The notes under the pieces were generated by a model. It saw only the letters and a list, made by a program, of their open reading frames with translations, had not been told where the DNA came from and searched no databases. A stretch of 34,224 nt of DNA from Prochlorococcus sp. AG-409-D09 (lineage in GTDB: Bacteria; Cyanobacteriota; Cyanobacteriia; PCC-6307; Cyanobiaceae), in the NCBI GenBank assembly GCA_003215935.1, contig QCJQ01000009.1:1-34224 (forward strand). The letters run 5' to 3'. The position numbers and the translations under genes are program-made. This document shows, one piece after another, positions 10,364-20,117 of the stretch (positions are counted from its first letter, which is position 1; every line of letters begins with the position of its first letter).

Positions 10364-11473
10364 CTAATTTGTTTTAAATATTGACTGAATAGGTCTTTTT
10401 AAAGAAGAAAGATTTATACCTTCTCTAAGTGATAGCAATATTCCTGCAGCCTCCACATAATTAGAAGCATGAATTACTTTAAATTCATTGCCACCTTCAT
10501 TAGAAAGATCTAATCCTAAAGATTTTGCATTTACTGATAAAACACATGGATTTGATACAGCAACAACTGGAATATTTCTTTCCATACAAGCCATGACTGT
10601 TTCTCCACCAAAAGCACTATCAGGTATTACAACTGCTCCGATTTGATCAATTCTTATGTCAGTTGGATCATGATTTCTAGGGGAAATAGCATTAATGTTT
10701 TGATCCATCTCTAGTGGCACCAGGTCAGGTGCTCTGCTTAATCCAACCAGTACACTAGGCAGAAAAGTATGTCCAATTTCCTCTGCCATAGACCTAGGAT
10801 CCAAATCCTTATCAAGAGGTAGAGGTAATAAACCTGGTGTATGTGCACAAGGAACTAAGCAATGCTTCATTATTAAATGGCTAATGATTGCCTCAGCTCC
10901 AGATAAAGCATCTACACCTTTCCCTTTACGATAAGAATCTAATTGTTCACTATTCTCATCATCTGGGAAACGAGAAATTATAGCTATTGCTGTCGCACCT
11001 AAATTTATCAATTTTTTTGCGGCATTAATTAAAATATGTGGCTCTCTAATATTCCCCCAACTAGCTCCACTCACTCCTTGAGACAGTTCGATGCTCAATG
11101 GAAATTCTGTATAAGCAACAGGACCAATATTCAATCCAAGAGTTGTACGACAGCTATCAGCAACTTGTAAATGTCTTGTTTTTAAATCGGTTTCCAAGCC
11201 TGAATCCAACAAAATACCAATTCTTTGTTCTCTCACTGGACGTAGAGAAATTGCACCCGTTGAGAACAGATCAAGAGCAAAACCTTCAACATATTCAATG
11301 CGCTTATCAGGCCAATACAGAGAAGCTCCGTTCAAAACATTGGGATGAGTGATCAAACAACCACTTGCGGAAGCTAAAAGTCTTGCCGTTGGAATTGCAT
11401 CGCCTGCAAAACCACCTAAGGCACAGCCAATACCTGTAGGAATAATAAGTATTGTTGGTAGAGCTTTTGACAT
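10364..11473 (-). CDS. DUF3326 family protein
   Basis: Protein of 369 aa of unknown function. I recognise it as the DUF3326 family found in cyanobacteria and plants, from the start TILIIPTGIGCALGGFAGDA, with THPNVLNGASLYWPD and the C-terminal AVVIPDSAFGGETVMACMER and IPVVAVSNPCVLSV. There is no signal peptide or membrane span; alternating short hydrophobic strands and glycine turns suggest a soluble alpha/beta fold. The ATG at 11473 is followed by SKALPTILIIP; no clear ribosome site precedes it. It is convergent with ald (8-base gap) and lies 40 bases downstream of a 64-aa unknown on the same strand, in the direction of the atp operon. An enzyme is likely, but I see no diagnostic catalytic motif. 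Confidence 0.8.
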   Translation of the reverse strand: MSKALPTILIIPTGIGCALGGFAGDAIPTARLLASASGCLITHPNVLNGASLYWPDKRIEYVEGFALDLFSTGAISLRPVREQRIGILLDSGLETDLKTRHLQVADSCRTTLGLNIGPVAYTEFPLSIELSQGVSGASWGNIREPHILINAAKKLINLGATAIAIISRFPDDENSEQLDSYRKGKGVDALSGAEAIISHLIMKHCLVPCAHTPGLLPLPLDKDLDPRSMAEEIGHTFLPSVLVGLSRAPDLVPLEMDQNINAISPRNHDPTDIRIDQIGAVVIPDSAFGGETVMACMERNIPVVAVSNPCVLSVNAKSLGLDLSNEGGNEFKVIHASNYVEAAGILLSLREGINLSSLKRPIQSIFKTN

Positions 11474-11513
11474 AAAAAGACCTGAAATTTTTGAATCTAT
11501 ATATTTCTAGTTT

Positions 11514-11708
11514 TTACTCAACAATTACAATAGCTTCTACTTTCAAAGAACGAAAAGAACAATCTTTAATTTGATGATCTGAAGCAGTGATAGCCCATCT
11601 TAAAGGATCACCAAATTCTTTTAATTTAGATTTTATCAACCCTCTCAAATCTCTAAAAGAATCTTCTTCACTCCATCTAAATTCTAAATCAACGAATCTA
11701 AGTTTCAC
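11514..11708 (-). CDS. Conserved-looking small hypothetical protein, 64 aa
   Basis: I do not recognise a named family. The ORF starts with GTG at 11708 (MKLRFVDLEFRWSEED) and ends in a hydrophobic beta-like segment (SLKVEAIVIVE). The composition is charged, with alternating strand and helix character and no membrane segment or Cys pair, which fits a small alpha/beta protein. No ribosome site is visible. It lies 78 bases downstream of atpG and 40 upstream of the DUF3326 gene, all on the minus strand, so it could be read through from the atp operon or belong with DUF3326. The opposite-strand frame at 11587-11826 looks like random AT-rich coding. Reality of the gene is probable, not certain. Confidence 0.6.
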   Translation of the reverse strand: MKLRFVDLEFRWSEEDSFRDLRGLIKSKLKEFGDPLRWAITASDHQIKDCSFRSLKVEAIVIVE

Positions 11709-11786
11709 AAAATATAAAATAATTAATCACAGTCTAAATCAAATTAGATGTAATGTATCTATAAATAACGAATTACTTTTATATTT

Positions 11787-12737
11787 TTATGCAGCCGCTC
11801 CTCCTACAACCTCCAATATTTCTTGAGTAATTGCAGCCTGACGTGCTTTGTTGTAATCAATGGTCAAAGTTTTTGCAAGTTCTTTTGCATTATCACTAGC
11901 ATTATTCATAGCAGTCATTCTACTAGCTAATTCAGAAGCAGCTGCTTCTTGCAAAGCCCTCAGAAGCTGATTTTGGAGATAAAGCGGTAATAAAGAATTC
12001 AAAAGTTGCTCAGGACTTTGCTCGAAAACAATGTCAGAAGGAAGCTTAGGTTCTTCATTAGAAGGAGCTGCATCCTTCTCAATCACAAGTCTACTATCCT
12101 TAGTAGTTAATCTAAAGATCTCATCCTCTTCATCAGCTATACCTTGAGGATCTAACGGTAAAAGAGTTTGAACAACAGGATTACAACTAACAAGACTTAT
12201 AAATTTTGTATATATAACTTCTACTCTATCTGTACTTTCAGAAAGAAAGTCTGCTAGCACCTCACTAGTTATAGAGCCGGCATCCTTAGCTGTAGGAACT
12301 TGTTCTAATTCTTTAAAAGTGGCTCTAATAGCATATTGACTCGATCTATTTTCGAAATAAGTTATTGCCTTTTTCCCTATAAGAACTAAGTCAGGATCAA
12401 AACCTTGTCCACTCAATTCAGAGTAACGTTGTTCTGTACGCTTGATTATATTTGCATTATAACCTCCACATAATCCCCTATCTCCAGTAACAGCTACCAA
12501 CGTAATTTTACGGACTTCTCTTTGCTTAAGTAATGGAGCATCTGCAGCCTCAAATTTTAGACGTGATTGAATATTCTCAAGGACACGTGCTAATCGATCA
12601 GCAAAAGGACGACTTCTCAATACCTGCTCTTGAGCTCTTCTCACTTTGGCTGCGGCAACCAGCCGCATAGCCTCAGTTATCTTACGGGTGTTTTTAACAG
12701 AAACAATTCTGTCTCTAATGTCTTTTAAATTTGGCAT
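11787..12737 (-). CDS. atpG: ATP synthase F1 subunit gamma
   Basis: Rotating central shaft of F1. At 316 aa it has the N-terminal helix [22 protein letters not shown], the [16 protein letters not shown]-like core (here [18 protein letters not shown]) and the C-terminal helix [20 protein letters not shown]. It is longer than the E. coli protein because of the photosynthetic-type insertion (about 195-235, [20 protein letters not shown] and following). The insertion lacks the regulatory Cys pair of chloroplast gamma, as expected in cyanobacteria. The start ATG 12737 has GAGG about 10 bases upstream. It is the last gene of the main atp operon, 30 bases after atpA; I found no GC-rich terminator behind it. 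Confidence 0.98.
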   Translation of the reverse strand: MPNLKDIRDRIVSVKNTRKITEAMRLVAAAKVRRAQEQVLRSRPFADRLARVLENIQSRLKFEAADAPLLKQREVRKITLVAVTGDRGLCGGYNANIIKRTEQRYSELSGQGFDPDLVLIGKKAITYFENRSSQYAIRATFKELEQVPTAKDAGSITSEVLADFLSESTDRVEVIYTKFISLVSCNPVVQTLLPLDPQGIADEEDEIFRLTTKDSRLVIEKDAAPSNEEPKLPSDIVFEQSPEQLLNSLLPLYLQNQLLRALQEAAASELASRMTAMNNASDNAKELAKTLTIDYNKARQAAITQEILEVVGGAAA

Positions 12738-12767
12738 TGGTAATTTTCCTCTTAATTAGATGGAGGT

Positions 12768-14330
<1,563 letters not shown>

Positions 14331-14348
14331 TTAACTGTTAAAAGTGAT

Positions 14349-14897
14349 TCAACTCACTTTTGCCAGTGATAGGCCAAGTCGACGAACCTGCCCTGAAAGG
14401 CTTGCATCGATGACTTTAGATCCAACATTGACAATAAAACCGCCAATCAAACCTGGATCTACTTTTAAGTTGAGCTCCAAATTATCAGTTCCAGCAACTG
14501 ATTGAATCTTCTTAAGAAGTTCAACTTGCTGCTCTTCATTCAAAGGAGCTGCTGATGTAACCGTTGCTAAAGCAATATTGCGTTGCTCACGATACAACTC
14601 AAGCAAACGATCAAGAACAGAGTTCAATATTCCAATTCTTTGGCGATCAGCTAACAATTTCAAAAGATTCAAAAAAGAAGGTGAAACTTGCTTTGCAAAA
14701 ATCTTTTCTATAGCTGCTTTCTTAGCCTGAACTTCCAATACAGGAGAAGCCATGGCTTCACTAAACTCTGGACAAGAATGCCAAAGTTCTAAAATCGATT
14801 TACTTTGTGAAATTATCTCATCGACTTCATTTCGGCCTTCAGCTACTTGTAGGAAAGCTTCTGCGTATGGAGTTGTAATTGTGTTAAGAAGTGGCAT
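14349..14897 (-). CDS. atpH: ATP synthase F1 subunit delta
   Basis: Peripheral-stalk subunit on top of F1 (homologue of mitochondrial OSCP). The 182-aa protein has the N-terminal helical bundle (PLLNTITTPYAEAFLQVAEG) and the conserved C-terminal motif DPGLIGGFIVNVGSKVIDAS before LSGQVRRLGLSL. Length is typical. Its ATG (14897-14895) shares one base with the atpF stop (TAATG), indicating coupled translation of the two peripheral-stalk partners. A 63-base gap with a pyrimidine-rich tract separates it from atpA. Confidence 0.97.
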   Translation of the reverse strand: MPLLNTITTPYAEAFLQVAEGRNEVDEIISQSKSILELWHSCPEFSEAMASPVLEVQAKKAAIEKIFAKQVSPSFLNLLKLLADRQRIGILNSVLDRLLELYREQRNIALATVTSAAPLNEEQQVELLKKIQSVAGTDNLELNLKVDPGLIGGFIVNVGSKVIDASLSGQVRRLGLSLAKVS

Positions 14898-15412
14898 TAA
14901 ACGTTCTCCATATTTTTAATTGAGTCTCTTAAAAATCTGTCCTGAGAATTTTCATCAAGTTTTGCAGGCAAAACTGAAAGAGCTTTTTCAATAGCTAATC
15001 GAGCTGCTTCTCTTCTTAATTGAGTGCTTACTCTTAAAGCTTCTGCGTTGAGATCTGAAGCAGCACCTTGTTTAATTCTGGCCATTTCTTCAACAGTTCG
15101 CTTTTCGCTCTCTAATCGAATAGCTTCTGCTCGCAACTTACAGTCATTACGTATTTTTTGAGCTTTTTGTTCTGCAGAAGCAAGATCATTTTTTGCAGCA
15201 TCTAAAGCTTTAGTAGCTGCATCTAAGCGATGCTCAGCATCGTTAAGATCCTGCAAAATTGCTGAACGACGTCTTTCAAGAATTCCTCCTACAAAACCAG
15301 GAAGAAACTTATAAAGTCCAAAAACAACAAGTGAAAGGTTAATGATATTTGTCTCAAATAAATTAAAATTGAGACCAAAACCTTCGGTTGCAAGGATTAA
15401 AGGAAAATTCAT
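14897..15412 (-). CDS. atpF: ATP synthase Fo subunit b
   Basis: Peripheral-stalk subunit anchored in the membrane by one helix. At 171 aa it has a short N-terminal segment, a hydrophobic span within [20 protein letters not shown], then the conserved arginines [20 protein letters not shown] and a long charged coiled coil rich in Ala, Lys and Glu to near the C-terminus. The start ATG 15412 overlaps the b' stop by 4 bases (ATGA), and the end touches atpH. The first 20-odd residues ([20 protein letters not shown]) resemble the short leader often seen on cyanobacterial b subunits. Confidence 0.96.
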   Translation of the reverse strand: MNFPLILATEGFGLNFNLFETNIINLSLVVFGLYKFLPGFVGGILERRRSAILQDLNDAEHRLDAATKALDAAKNDLASAEQKAQKIRNDCKLRAEAIRLESEKRTVEEMARIKQGAASDLNAEALRVSTQLRREAARLAIEKALSVLPAKLDENSQDRFLRDSIKNMENV

Positions 15413-15870
15413 TTTGCTGCCAATAATCTTTCAACGATTAATTCACCAAGTTTGTCAGCATCTGATTTGAGCTGAGTAAGAGCTGAATCTCTTTGAGAAT
15501 CAATCTCTTTTCTGGCTTCTTCTCTTGAAGCATTTGCTTCTGAAGTTGCCAAAGCTAAGGCTTCTCGATAAAGCTTTTCAGAATCTTCTTCAGCATCATT
15601 AATCACCTTCTGAGCAGCCTGACGAGCTTCTTTCAGCTGATTTTTTAAATCAGATTCTAGTTGCTCTACTTCCGCAAGCTTCTTTTTAGCTTCGGCTCTA
15701 CTACTAGTGACATAGTTTTCTCTTTCTTCAACTACCCGACCAACGGGTTTAAAGAAAAGAGCATTAAGGATGAAGGTGAGGAGTACAACTTGCACTGCCA
15801 TAAGAGGCAGAGTTGCATCGAAGTCAAATAGACCTCCCTCAGCAGCACCAAATAGTAGCAAGCTTGTCAT
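15409..15870 (-). CDS. atpF2: ATP synthase Fo subunit b' (b-prime)
   Basis: Second, divergent b-type peripheral stalk subunit typical of photosynthetic organisms, also called atpG or atpG' in cyanobacteria. At 153 aa it has a membrane helix near the N-terminus ([20 protein letters not shown]), then [23 protein letters not shown] and a long Ala/Glu/Lys coiled coil. It is distinguished from b by the VVEERENYV region and by gene order c-b'-b. The start ATG 15870 has no visible ribosome site; a longer overlapping frame at 15839-16054 is a shadow. It heterodimerises with AtpF, encoded next with a 4-base overlap. Confidence 0.95.
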   Translation of the reverse strand: MTSLLLFGAAEGGLFDFDATLPLMAVQVVLLTFILNALFFKPVGRVVEERENYVTSSRAEAKKKLAEVEQLESDLKNQLKEARQAAQKVINDAEEDSEKLYREALALATSEANASREEARKEIDSQRDSALTQLKSDADKLGELIVERLLAAK

Positions 15871-15940
15871 TATCAGGGGTGCGGGCGATGAATCGATCCG
15901 TAAAAGAATTTGAGCGAGAATGAGGAAAAAAATTCAAATT

Positions 15941-15985
15941 GAAGTTGGAATTAATCGAAGATAAACTTAGAAAAATGCCAACTTC
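15941..15985 (-). promoter_or_regulatory. Inverted repeat between atpE and b' gene
   Basis: GAAGTTGG (15941-15948) and CCAACTTC (15978-15985) form a perfect 8-bp inverted repeat with a 29-base spacer in the 131-base gap after the c-subunit gene. It could fold as a stem-loop separating abundant c-subunit mRNA from downstream genes. With this base composition an 8-bp repeat can arise by chance, so confidence is low. Confidence 0.3.
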
Positions 15986-16001
15986 TTCTTTCTGAATTTT
16001 T

Positions 16002-16310
<309 letters not shown>

Positions 16311-16379
16311 CCTGCGAGGGGTACATCTCATAATTAATGAAGAAGGGTCAAATCAAAGAAAGACCTATTCGCAAGGGTT

Positions 16380-16407
16380 TTGCTAAAAAAATAAAATTTT
16401 CTAGCAA
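16380..16407 (-). promoter_or_regulatory. Stem-loop just after atpB stop, before atpE
   Basis: The minus strand reads TTGCTAGAAAA, a 6-nt loop, then the matching arm ending TTTAGCAA: an 11-bp stem with one G-U pair, starting 14 bases after the atpB stop codon. Downstream is AACCC rather than a U tract, so a processing or stabilising hairpin is more likely than a full terminator. It separates the single-copy a subunit from the multi-copy c subunit. Confidence 0.45.
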
Positions 16408-16421
16408 CAAAAATTTTGATT

Positions 16422-17147
16422 TTAATGATGCTCTTCGACAGCTTCACCAATGTAGTAAGCAGCCAAGGTTGCAAAAATCAGAGCTTGAATTGCACTAGTA
16501 AACAAGCCAAGGAACATAACTGGCACTGGAAGAATCAGTGGTACTAGAAAAACAAGTACTGCAACAACTAATTCATCAGCAAGAATATTCCCAAATAAAC
16601 GGAAAGAAAGTGAAAGAGGCTTAGTGAAATCTTCTACAATTTTAAACGGAAGCATAATTGGCGTTGGATGAACGTAGTACTCGAAGTACCTCAATCCTTT
16701 GTTACTTAAACCCGCATAAAAATAAGAAAGAGAAACTAATAGAGCCAAAGCGACGGTTGTGTTTATATCCGCCGTAGGCGCACCAAGTTCTCCACTGGGA
16801 AGTTCGATCAATCGCCAAGGAACTAAAGCACCGCCCCAATTGCTCACAAAAATGAACAAGAACAATGTGCCAATGAAAGGCATCCAATCACGATAGACCT
16901 TTTCTCCAATCTGAGTCCGTGCTAAATCACGAATGTAATCCCAAAGAAACTCAAGAAGGTTCTGGACACCTTGGGGATCACGCTCCATTTTTTTAGTGCC
17001 AACTACTACTAGCGTTAGGAGTGCACCTATAAGAAGCCAAGAAGTCATAAAGACTTGGCCGTGAATCCTTAAATTTCCTATCTGCCAATAAAGGTGTTGA
17101 CCCACCTCTAATTCAGCAAAAGGAAGAAAAAATGGCAATGAACCCAT
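16422..17147 (-). CDS. atpB: ATP synthase Fo subunit a
   Basis: Stator subunit forming the proton half-channels against the c-ring. The 241-aa polytopic protein has about five to six hydrophobic segments (for example [38 protein letters not shown] and [20 protein letters not shown]). The essential Arg183 lies in [19 protein letters not shown], and [11 protein letters not shown] is at the C-terminus. Length fits cyanobacterial a. AAGG lies 3 bases before ATG 17147, a close-set weak ribosome site. It is second in the operon, 65 bases after atp1. A 61-aa frame inside it (16702-16887) is a shadow. Confidence 0.97.
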   Translation of the reverse strand: MGSLPFFLPFAELEVGQHLYWQIGNLRIHGQVFMTSWLLIGALLTLVVVGTKKMERDPQGVQNLLEFLWDYIRDLARTQIGEKVYRDWMPFIGTLFLFIFVSNWGGALVPWRLIELPSGELGAPTADINTTVALALLVSLSYFYAGLSNKGLRYFEYYVHPTPIMLPFKIVEDFTKPLSLSFRLFGNILADELVVAVLVFLVPLILPVPVMFLGLFTSAIQALIFATLAAYYIGEAVEEHH

Positions 17148-17212
17148 TTACCTTGAAATTACGAGACGTTTAAATGAATTTTCTGCCAATAAAGGCATAA
17201 ATTTTTCAGCTT

Positions 17213-17716
17213 TTAGTTTCTTGAAGGCTCAAGAAGAAACTGAATAATCAAAGAAGGCTTATAGAGAAGAAAACCCAACAAGGCCGGAAGAAACTGAAGT
17301 TCAGGAAGTTTTGAAACAACCAGAAAAAGAACTACCGGGACAAGCAACTGAACCTTACTTACTGATTTAGAAGTTTTACCCAGTTTTCCAATTCCTCTAG
17401 CTAACAATCTCAGATAAAAAATTCCTGATAATGCTCCTAGAAGAAGACTTAAAGAAAATTGAACTCCTAAAAAAATCAAGCTTATTGATACTGCTATGGC
17501 AGTGATCAAAATTGATAAACGAAATATACGAAGCTGGAGCTTTATATATTCGTCAGTAAGGTCTTCAGATTCTTTCACTGAAGAAACAAGATCCAATATG
17601 GGATCAGATTTTTCGCCGTTAGTCTCAGATTTTTGCACCAAGACCTCTTCTCCTTGAGGAGTAGATGGATTCGTGTTTATCTGAGGTGCTGCCAGCAAAA
17701 GCTCCAAGGCTCTCAT
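17213..17716 (-). CDS. atp1: ATP synthase accessory protein Atp1 (AtpI-like)
   Basis: Small membrane protein that heads cyanobacterial atp operons. AtpI-type proteins are linked to c-ring assembly or ion supply. At 167 aa it has a hydrophilic N-terminal region of about 65 residues without clear homology (acidic, PQGEEVLVQKSETNGEKSDP), then four hydrophobic segments: FRLSILITAIAVSISLIFLG, FSLSLLLGALSGIFYLRLLA, VQLLVPVVLFLVVSKLPELQ and FLPALLGFLLYKPSLIIQFL. Start ATG 17716 is the only ATG in the first half; a later non-ATG start would shorten the tail. It is the first gene of the main operon. Identity rests on position plus topology. Confidence 0.85.
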   Translation of the reverse strand: MRALELLLAAPQINTNPSTPQGEEVLVQKSETNGEKSDPILDLVSSVKESEDLTDEYIKLQLRIFRLSILITAIAVSISLIFLGVQFSLSLLLGALSGIFYLRLLARGIGKLGKTSKSVSKVQLLVPVVLFLVVSKLPELQFLPALLGFLLYKPSLIIQFLLEPSRN

Positions 17717-18109
17717 AAAGGCCCGCGGAATCTATCATGCAGCTGGCATCTAATTTGGTATAGATAGACCTTTAAAAAGGTTGCATATGCTAAGAATCAA
17801 AAAATTGAATAGCCAAAATTGATAAAATTATTGAAATTTACTGAAAATCAAGAAAATATAAAAAATATGAATAAGAAAAACTAGACATAGAATAAAATAT
17901 TAAAAAAAGTTGATTTTGTATTTTATTTACTCTCTAAACAATAAAGAAAAGACCACTTCAATCCCGAATCGCATGAGTCTACAGACAAGAAAAAATTGAT
18001 TTTAAAATTTTCTTTGAAATATTTTTTTAAAAACTTTTTTTCTTTTCTATAAAAAGCTTGGCAAAGCATCAAAAGAACGTCTCAATAGGATCAATTCCTT
18101 TTTTTTCCC
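17717..18109. other. AT-rich divergent regulatory gap between atp1 and ftsW
   Basis: 393 bases without a supported gene. It must hold the start of the main atp operon (leftward) and of ftsW (rightward). Near the atp1 end is a perfect palindrome ACCTTTAAAAAGGT (17768-17781, six-base arms), and on the minus strand a TATACC hexamer (plus 17757-17762) could be a -10 box, without a convincing -35. The middle and right parts are long A and T runs. I see no hairpin plus U tract, no tRNA and no ORF with coding character; a small RNA cannot be excluded. Confidence 0.5.
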
Positions 18110-19348
18110 TTGAGAAATTCATTATTAAGAAAAAGCAGGGGAGGATTTTCAAACAAGGGAATTTCTATTAATTCTTTACCAATAACAAAACAAGATAAAA
18201 ATAAATGGGCGGATTTTTTACCGCTTCCTTGGAATCAATGGCCAAGTGAGGCGAAATTACTTTTAAGTTTGATTTTCTTTTGGTCCTTTTCTGGATTATT
18301 AATTCTTGGTTCTGCGAGTTGGTGGGTAGCTAATCGAGAAATGGGAGATGGAGCTTATTACATAAAACGACAAATAATCTGGCTTATAGCTAGTTGGGGA
18401 ATGCTATATACAGCAATATCTATAAATTTAAGAGATTGGTTAAAGGTTTCTGGAACATGTCTATTGACATTTTTAATAATGGTAGGGGCAACAGCTTTTT
18501 TCGGAAGTAATGTTAATGGTTCAACAAGATGGTTAATTCTTGGGCCATTACAACTTCAACCTTCTGAATTAATCAAACCTTTTGTTATTCTTCAAGGAGC
18601 AAGAGTTTTTGGACAATGGCAAAGAATAAATAATGATCAAAAGTTTTTTTGGCTGGGAATTTTTTGTTCTTTAATTATATTAATTGTAAAGCAACCGAAT
18701 CTGAGTACAGCTGGCTTAACAGGTATTATTATTTGGATAATTGCTTTTGCATCGGGCATAAGATTTAGCTCTCTTTTAGGTACAGCTTTTATAGGAATCT
18801 CTATTGGAATAACTAGTATTCTATTTAATGAATATCAAAAAATAAGAGTACTTTCTTTCCTTAACCCTTGGCAAGATCCTCAAGGGAATGGATATCAACT
18901 AATTCAAAGTCTTCTAGCAATAGGCTCCGGGGGATGGTTTGGAGAAGGGTATGGGTTATCTACTCAAAAATTACAATATTTACCAATTCAAAGTACAGAT
19001 TTTATTTACGCTGTTTTTGCTGAAGAATTTGGGTTTATTGGATCATTAATGCTTTTAATATTCCTTCTGACTTTTTCTTATATCAGTCTAAAAGTAGCGT
19101 TACGATGTCGAAACAATTATTCAAAATTAATTGCTATAGGTTGCTCAACACTTCTTATCGGTCAATCCATTATTCATATCGCAGTTGCATCAGGATCGAT
19201 GCCTACCACGGGATTACCTCTTCCTATGGTTAGCTATGGGGGGAATTCTTTACTTTCAAGTCTTTTTATTGGAGGATTACTCCTTAGGGCTTCTATTGAA
19301 TCAACTGGATTAATAGGCGGATTAAAGATCAAAAAGAGATTTATATAG
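18110..19348 (+). CDS. ftsW: SEDS-family septal peptidoglycan glycosyltransferase FtsW
   Basis: Polytopic membrane protein polymerising lipid II during division. The 412-aa SEDS protein has a hydrophilic N-terminus of about 50 residues, then about ten hydrophobic segments. Conserved elements are NGSTRWLILGPLQLQPSELIK (about 140-160), PDLSTA-like QPNLSTAG, LNPWQDPQGNGYQLIQSLLAIGSGGWFGEG, and STDFIYAVFAEEFGFIGS before GLPLPMVSYGGNSLLSS. TTG 18110 is the start used here; the next ATG is far inside, so the true start within the first 60 codons is uncertain. RodA is the close alternative. I favour FtsW from the cyanobacterial gene context, with moderate certainty between the two. Confidence 0.86.
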   Translation: MRNSLLRKSRGGFSNKGISINSLPITKQDKNKWADFLPLPWNQWPSEAKLLLSLIFFWSFSGLLILGSASWWVANREMGDGAYYIKRQIIWLIASWGMLYTAISINLRDWLKVSGTCLLTFLIMVGATAFFGSNVNGSTRWLILGPLQLQPSELIKPFVILQGARVFGQWQRINNDQKFFWLGIFCSLIILIVKQPNLSTAGLTGIIIWIIAFASGIRFSSLLGTAFIGISIGITSILFNEYQKIRVLSFLNPWQDPQGNGYQLIQSLLAIGSGGWFGEGYGLSTQKLQYLPIQSTDFIYAVFAEEFGFIGSLMLLIFLLTFSYISLKVALRCRNNYSKLIAIGCSTLLIGQSIIHIAVASGSMPTTGLPLPMVSYGGNSLLSSLFIGGLLLRASIESTGLIGGLKIKKRFI

Positions 19349-19375
19349 ATAAGGTAAGTAAACAATCAGTCCGGC

Positions 19376-20113
19376 ATGAGGCCGCTTATTGCAATTTCTT
19401 CTATATCTCTTCTTATTTCTGATTTATCTCGATTTAGCGAGCATCTACTTAATAGTGGTCTTCAAACTCTTAGTCCTATAACATTATTTTTTGTTTTCAT
19501 AGGAGGATTATTAACAAGTCTTGGGCCTTGTTCACTATCACTTCTTCCAATAACAGTTGCTTATCTAGCTGGATTTAGTGAAACAGAAAGTCCTTTCAAT
19601 AAAAGCATCAGCTTCTGCAGTGGAATAGTTTTTTCATTAGTACTACTTGGCAGCTTAAGTGGTTTCGTAGGAAGCATCTATGGACAACTTCCAGTGTTTT
19701 TCCCAACACTAGTTGCAGTAGTAGCAATATTTATGGGTCTTAATCTGCTAGGAATTTTTACTTTTCCTTTACCTGCTGGACCAGATCCCAATATCTGGAA
19801 AACAAAAGTCCCAAAACCTCTAGCACCTATTTCAGCTGGATTTGCTTTTGGACTGGCTGCATCTCCTTGCACTACTCCAGTATTAGCAGTTCTTTTAACT
19901 TGGATTGCTCAAAACGGGAACCCATTTACAGGAATTCTATTATTGACATTCTTTGCATTTGGACAAATCATCCCGCTTTTATTAGCAGGAACTTTTGCGG
20001 CAAGTATTCCAAAAATTTTAGCTTTACGTTCTATAGGTAGTTGGATTCCACCAATAAGTGGAATGATTTTAGTAGTTACTGGAGTTCTCACGCTCTTATC
20101 AAGATGGATATAA
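19376..20113 (+). CDS. ccdA: Cytochrome c biogenesis protein CcdA (thiol transporter)
   Basis: Membrane protein that passes reducing equivalents across the thylakoid or cytoplasmic membrane to keep apocytochrome c thiols reduced (System II). The 245-aa protein has about six hydrophobic segments. The two redox cysteines are Cys52 (LGPCSLSLLPITVAYL) and Cys165 (AASPCTTPVLAVLL), each in the conserved P-C context. An N-terminal stretch of about 30 residues precedes the first CcdA helix. ATG 19376 follows ftsW by 27 bases, and ccs1 starts 4 bases after its stop. The pairing with ccs1 supports the role. Confidence 0.93.
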   Translation: MRPLIAISSISLLISDLSRFSEHLLNSGLQTLSPITLFFVFIGGLLTSLGPCSLSLLPITVAYLAGFSETESPFNKSISFCSGIVFSLVLLGSLSGFVGSIYGQLPVFFPTLVAVVAIFMGLNLLGIFTFPLPAGPDPNIWKTKVPKPLAPISAGFAFGLAASPCTTPVLAVLLTWIAQNGNPFTGILLLTFFAFGQIIPLLLAGTFAASIPKILALRSIGSWIPPISGMILVVTGVLTLLSRWI

Positions 20114-20117
20114 AACA

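Noticed and set aside
11733-11748. TCTAA/TTAGA hairpin after atpG as a possible operon terminator
   Set aside because: Five A/T-rich pairs with no U tract in the direction of transcription; too weak to call.
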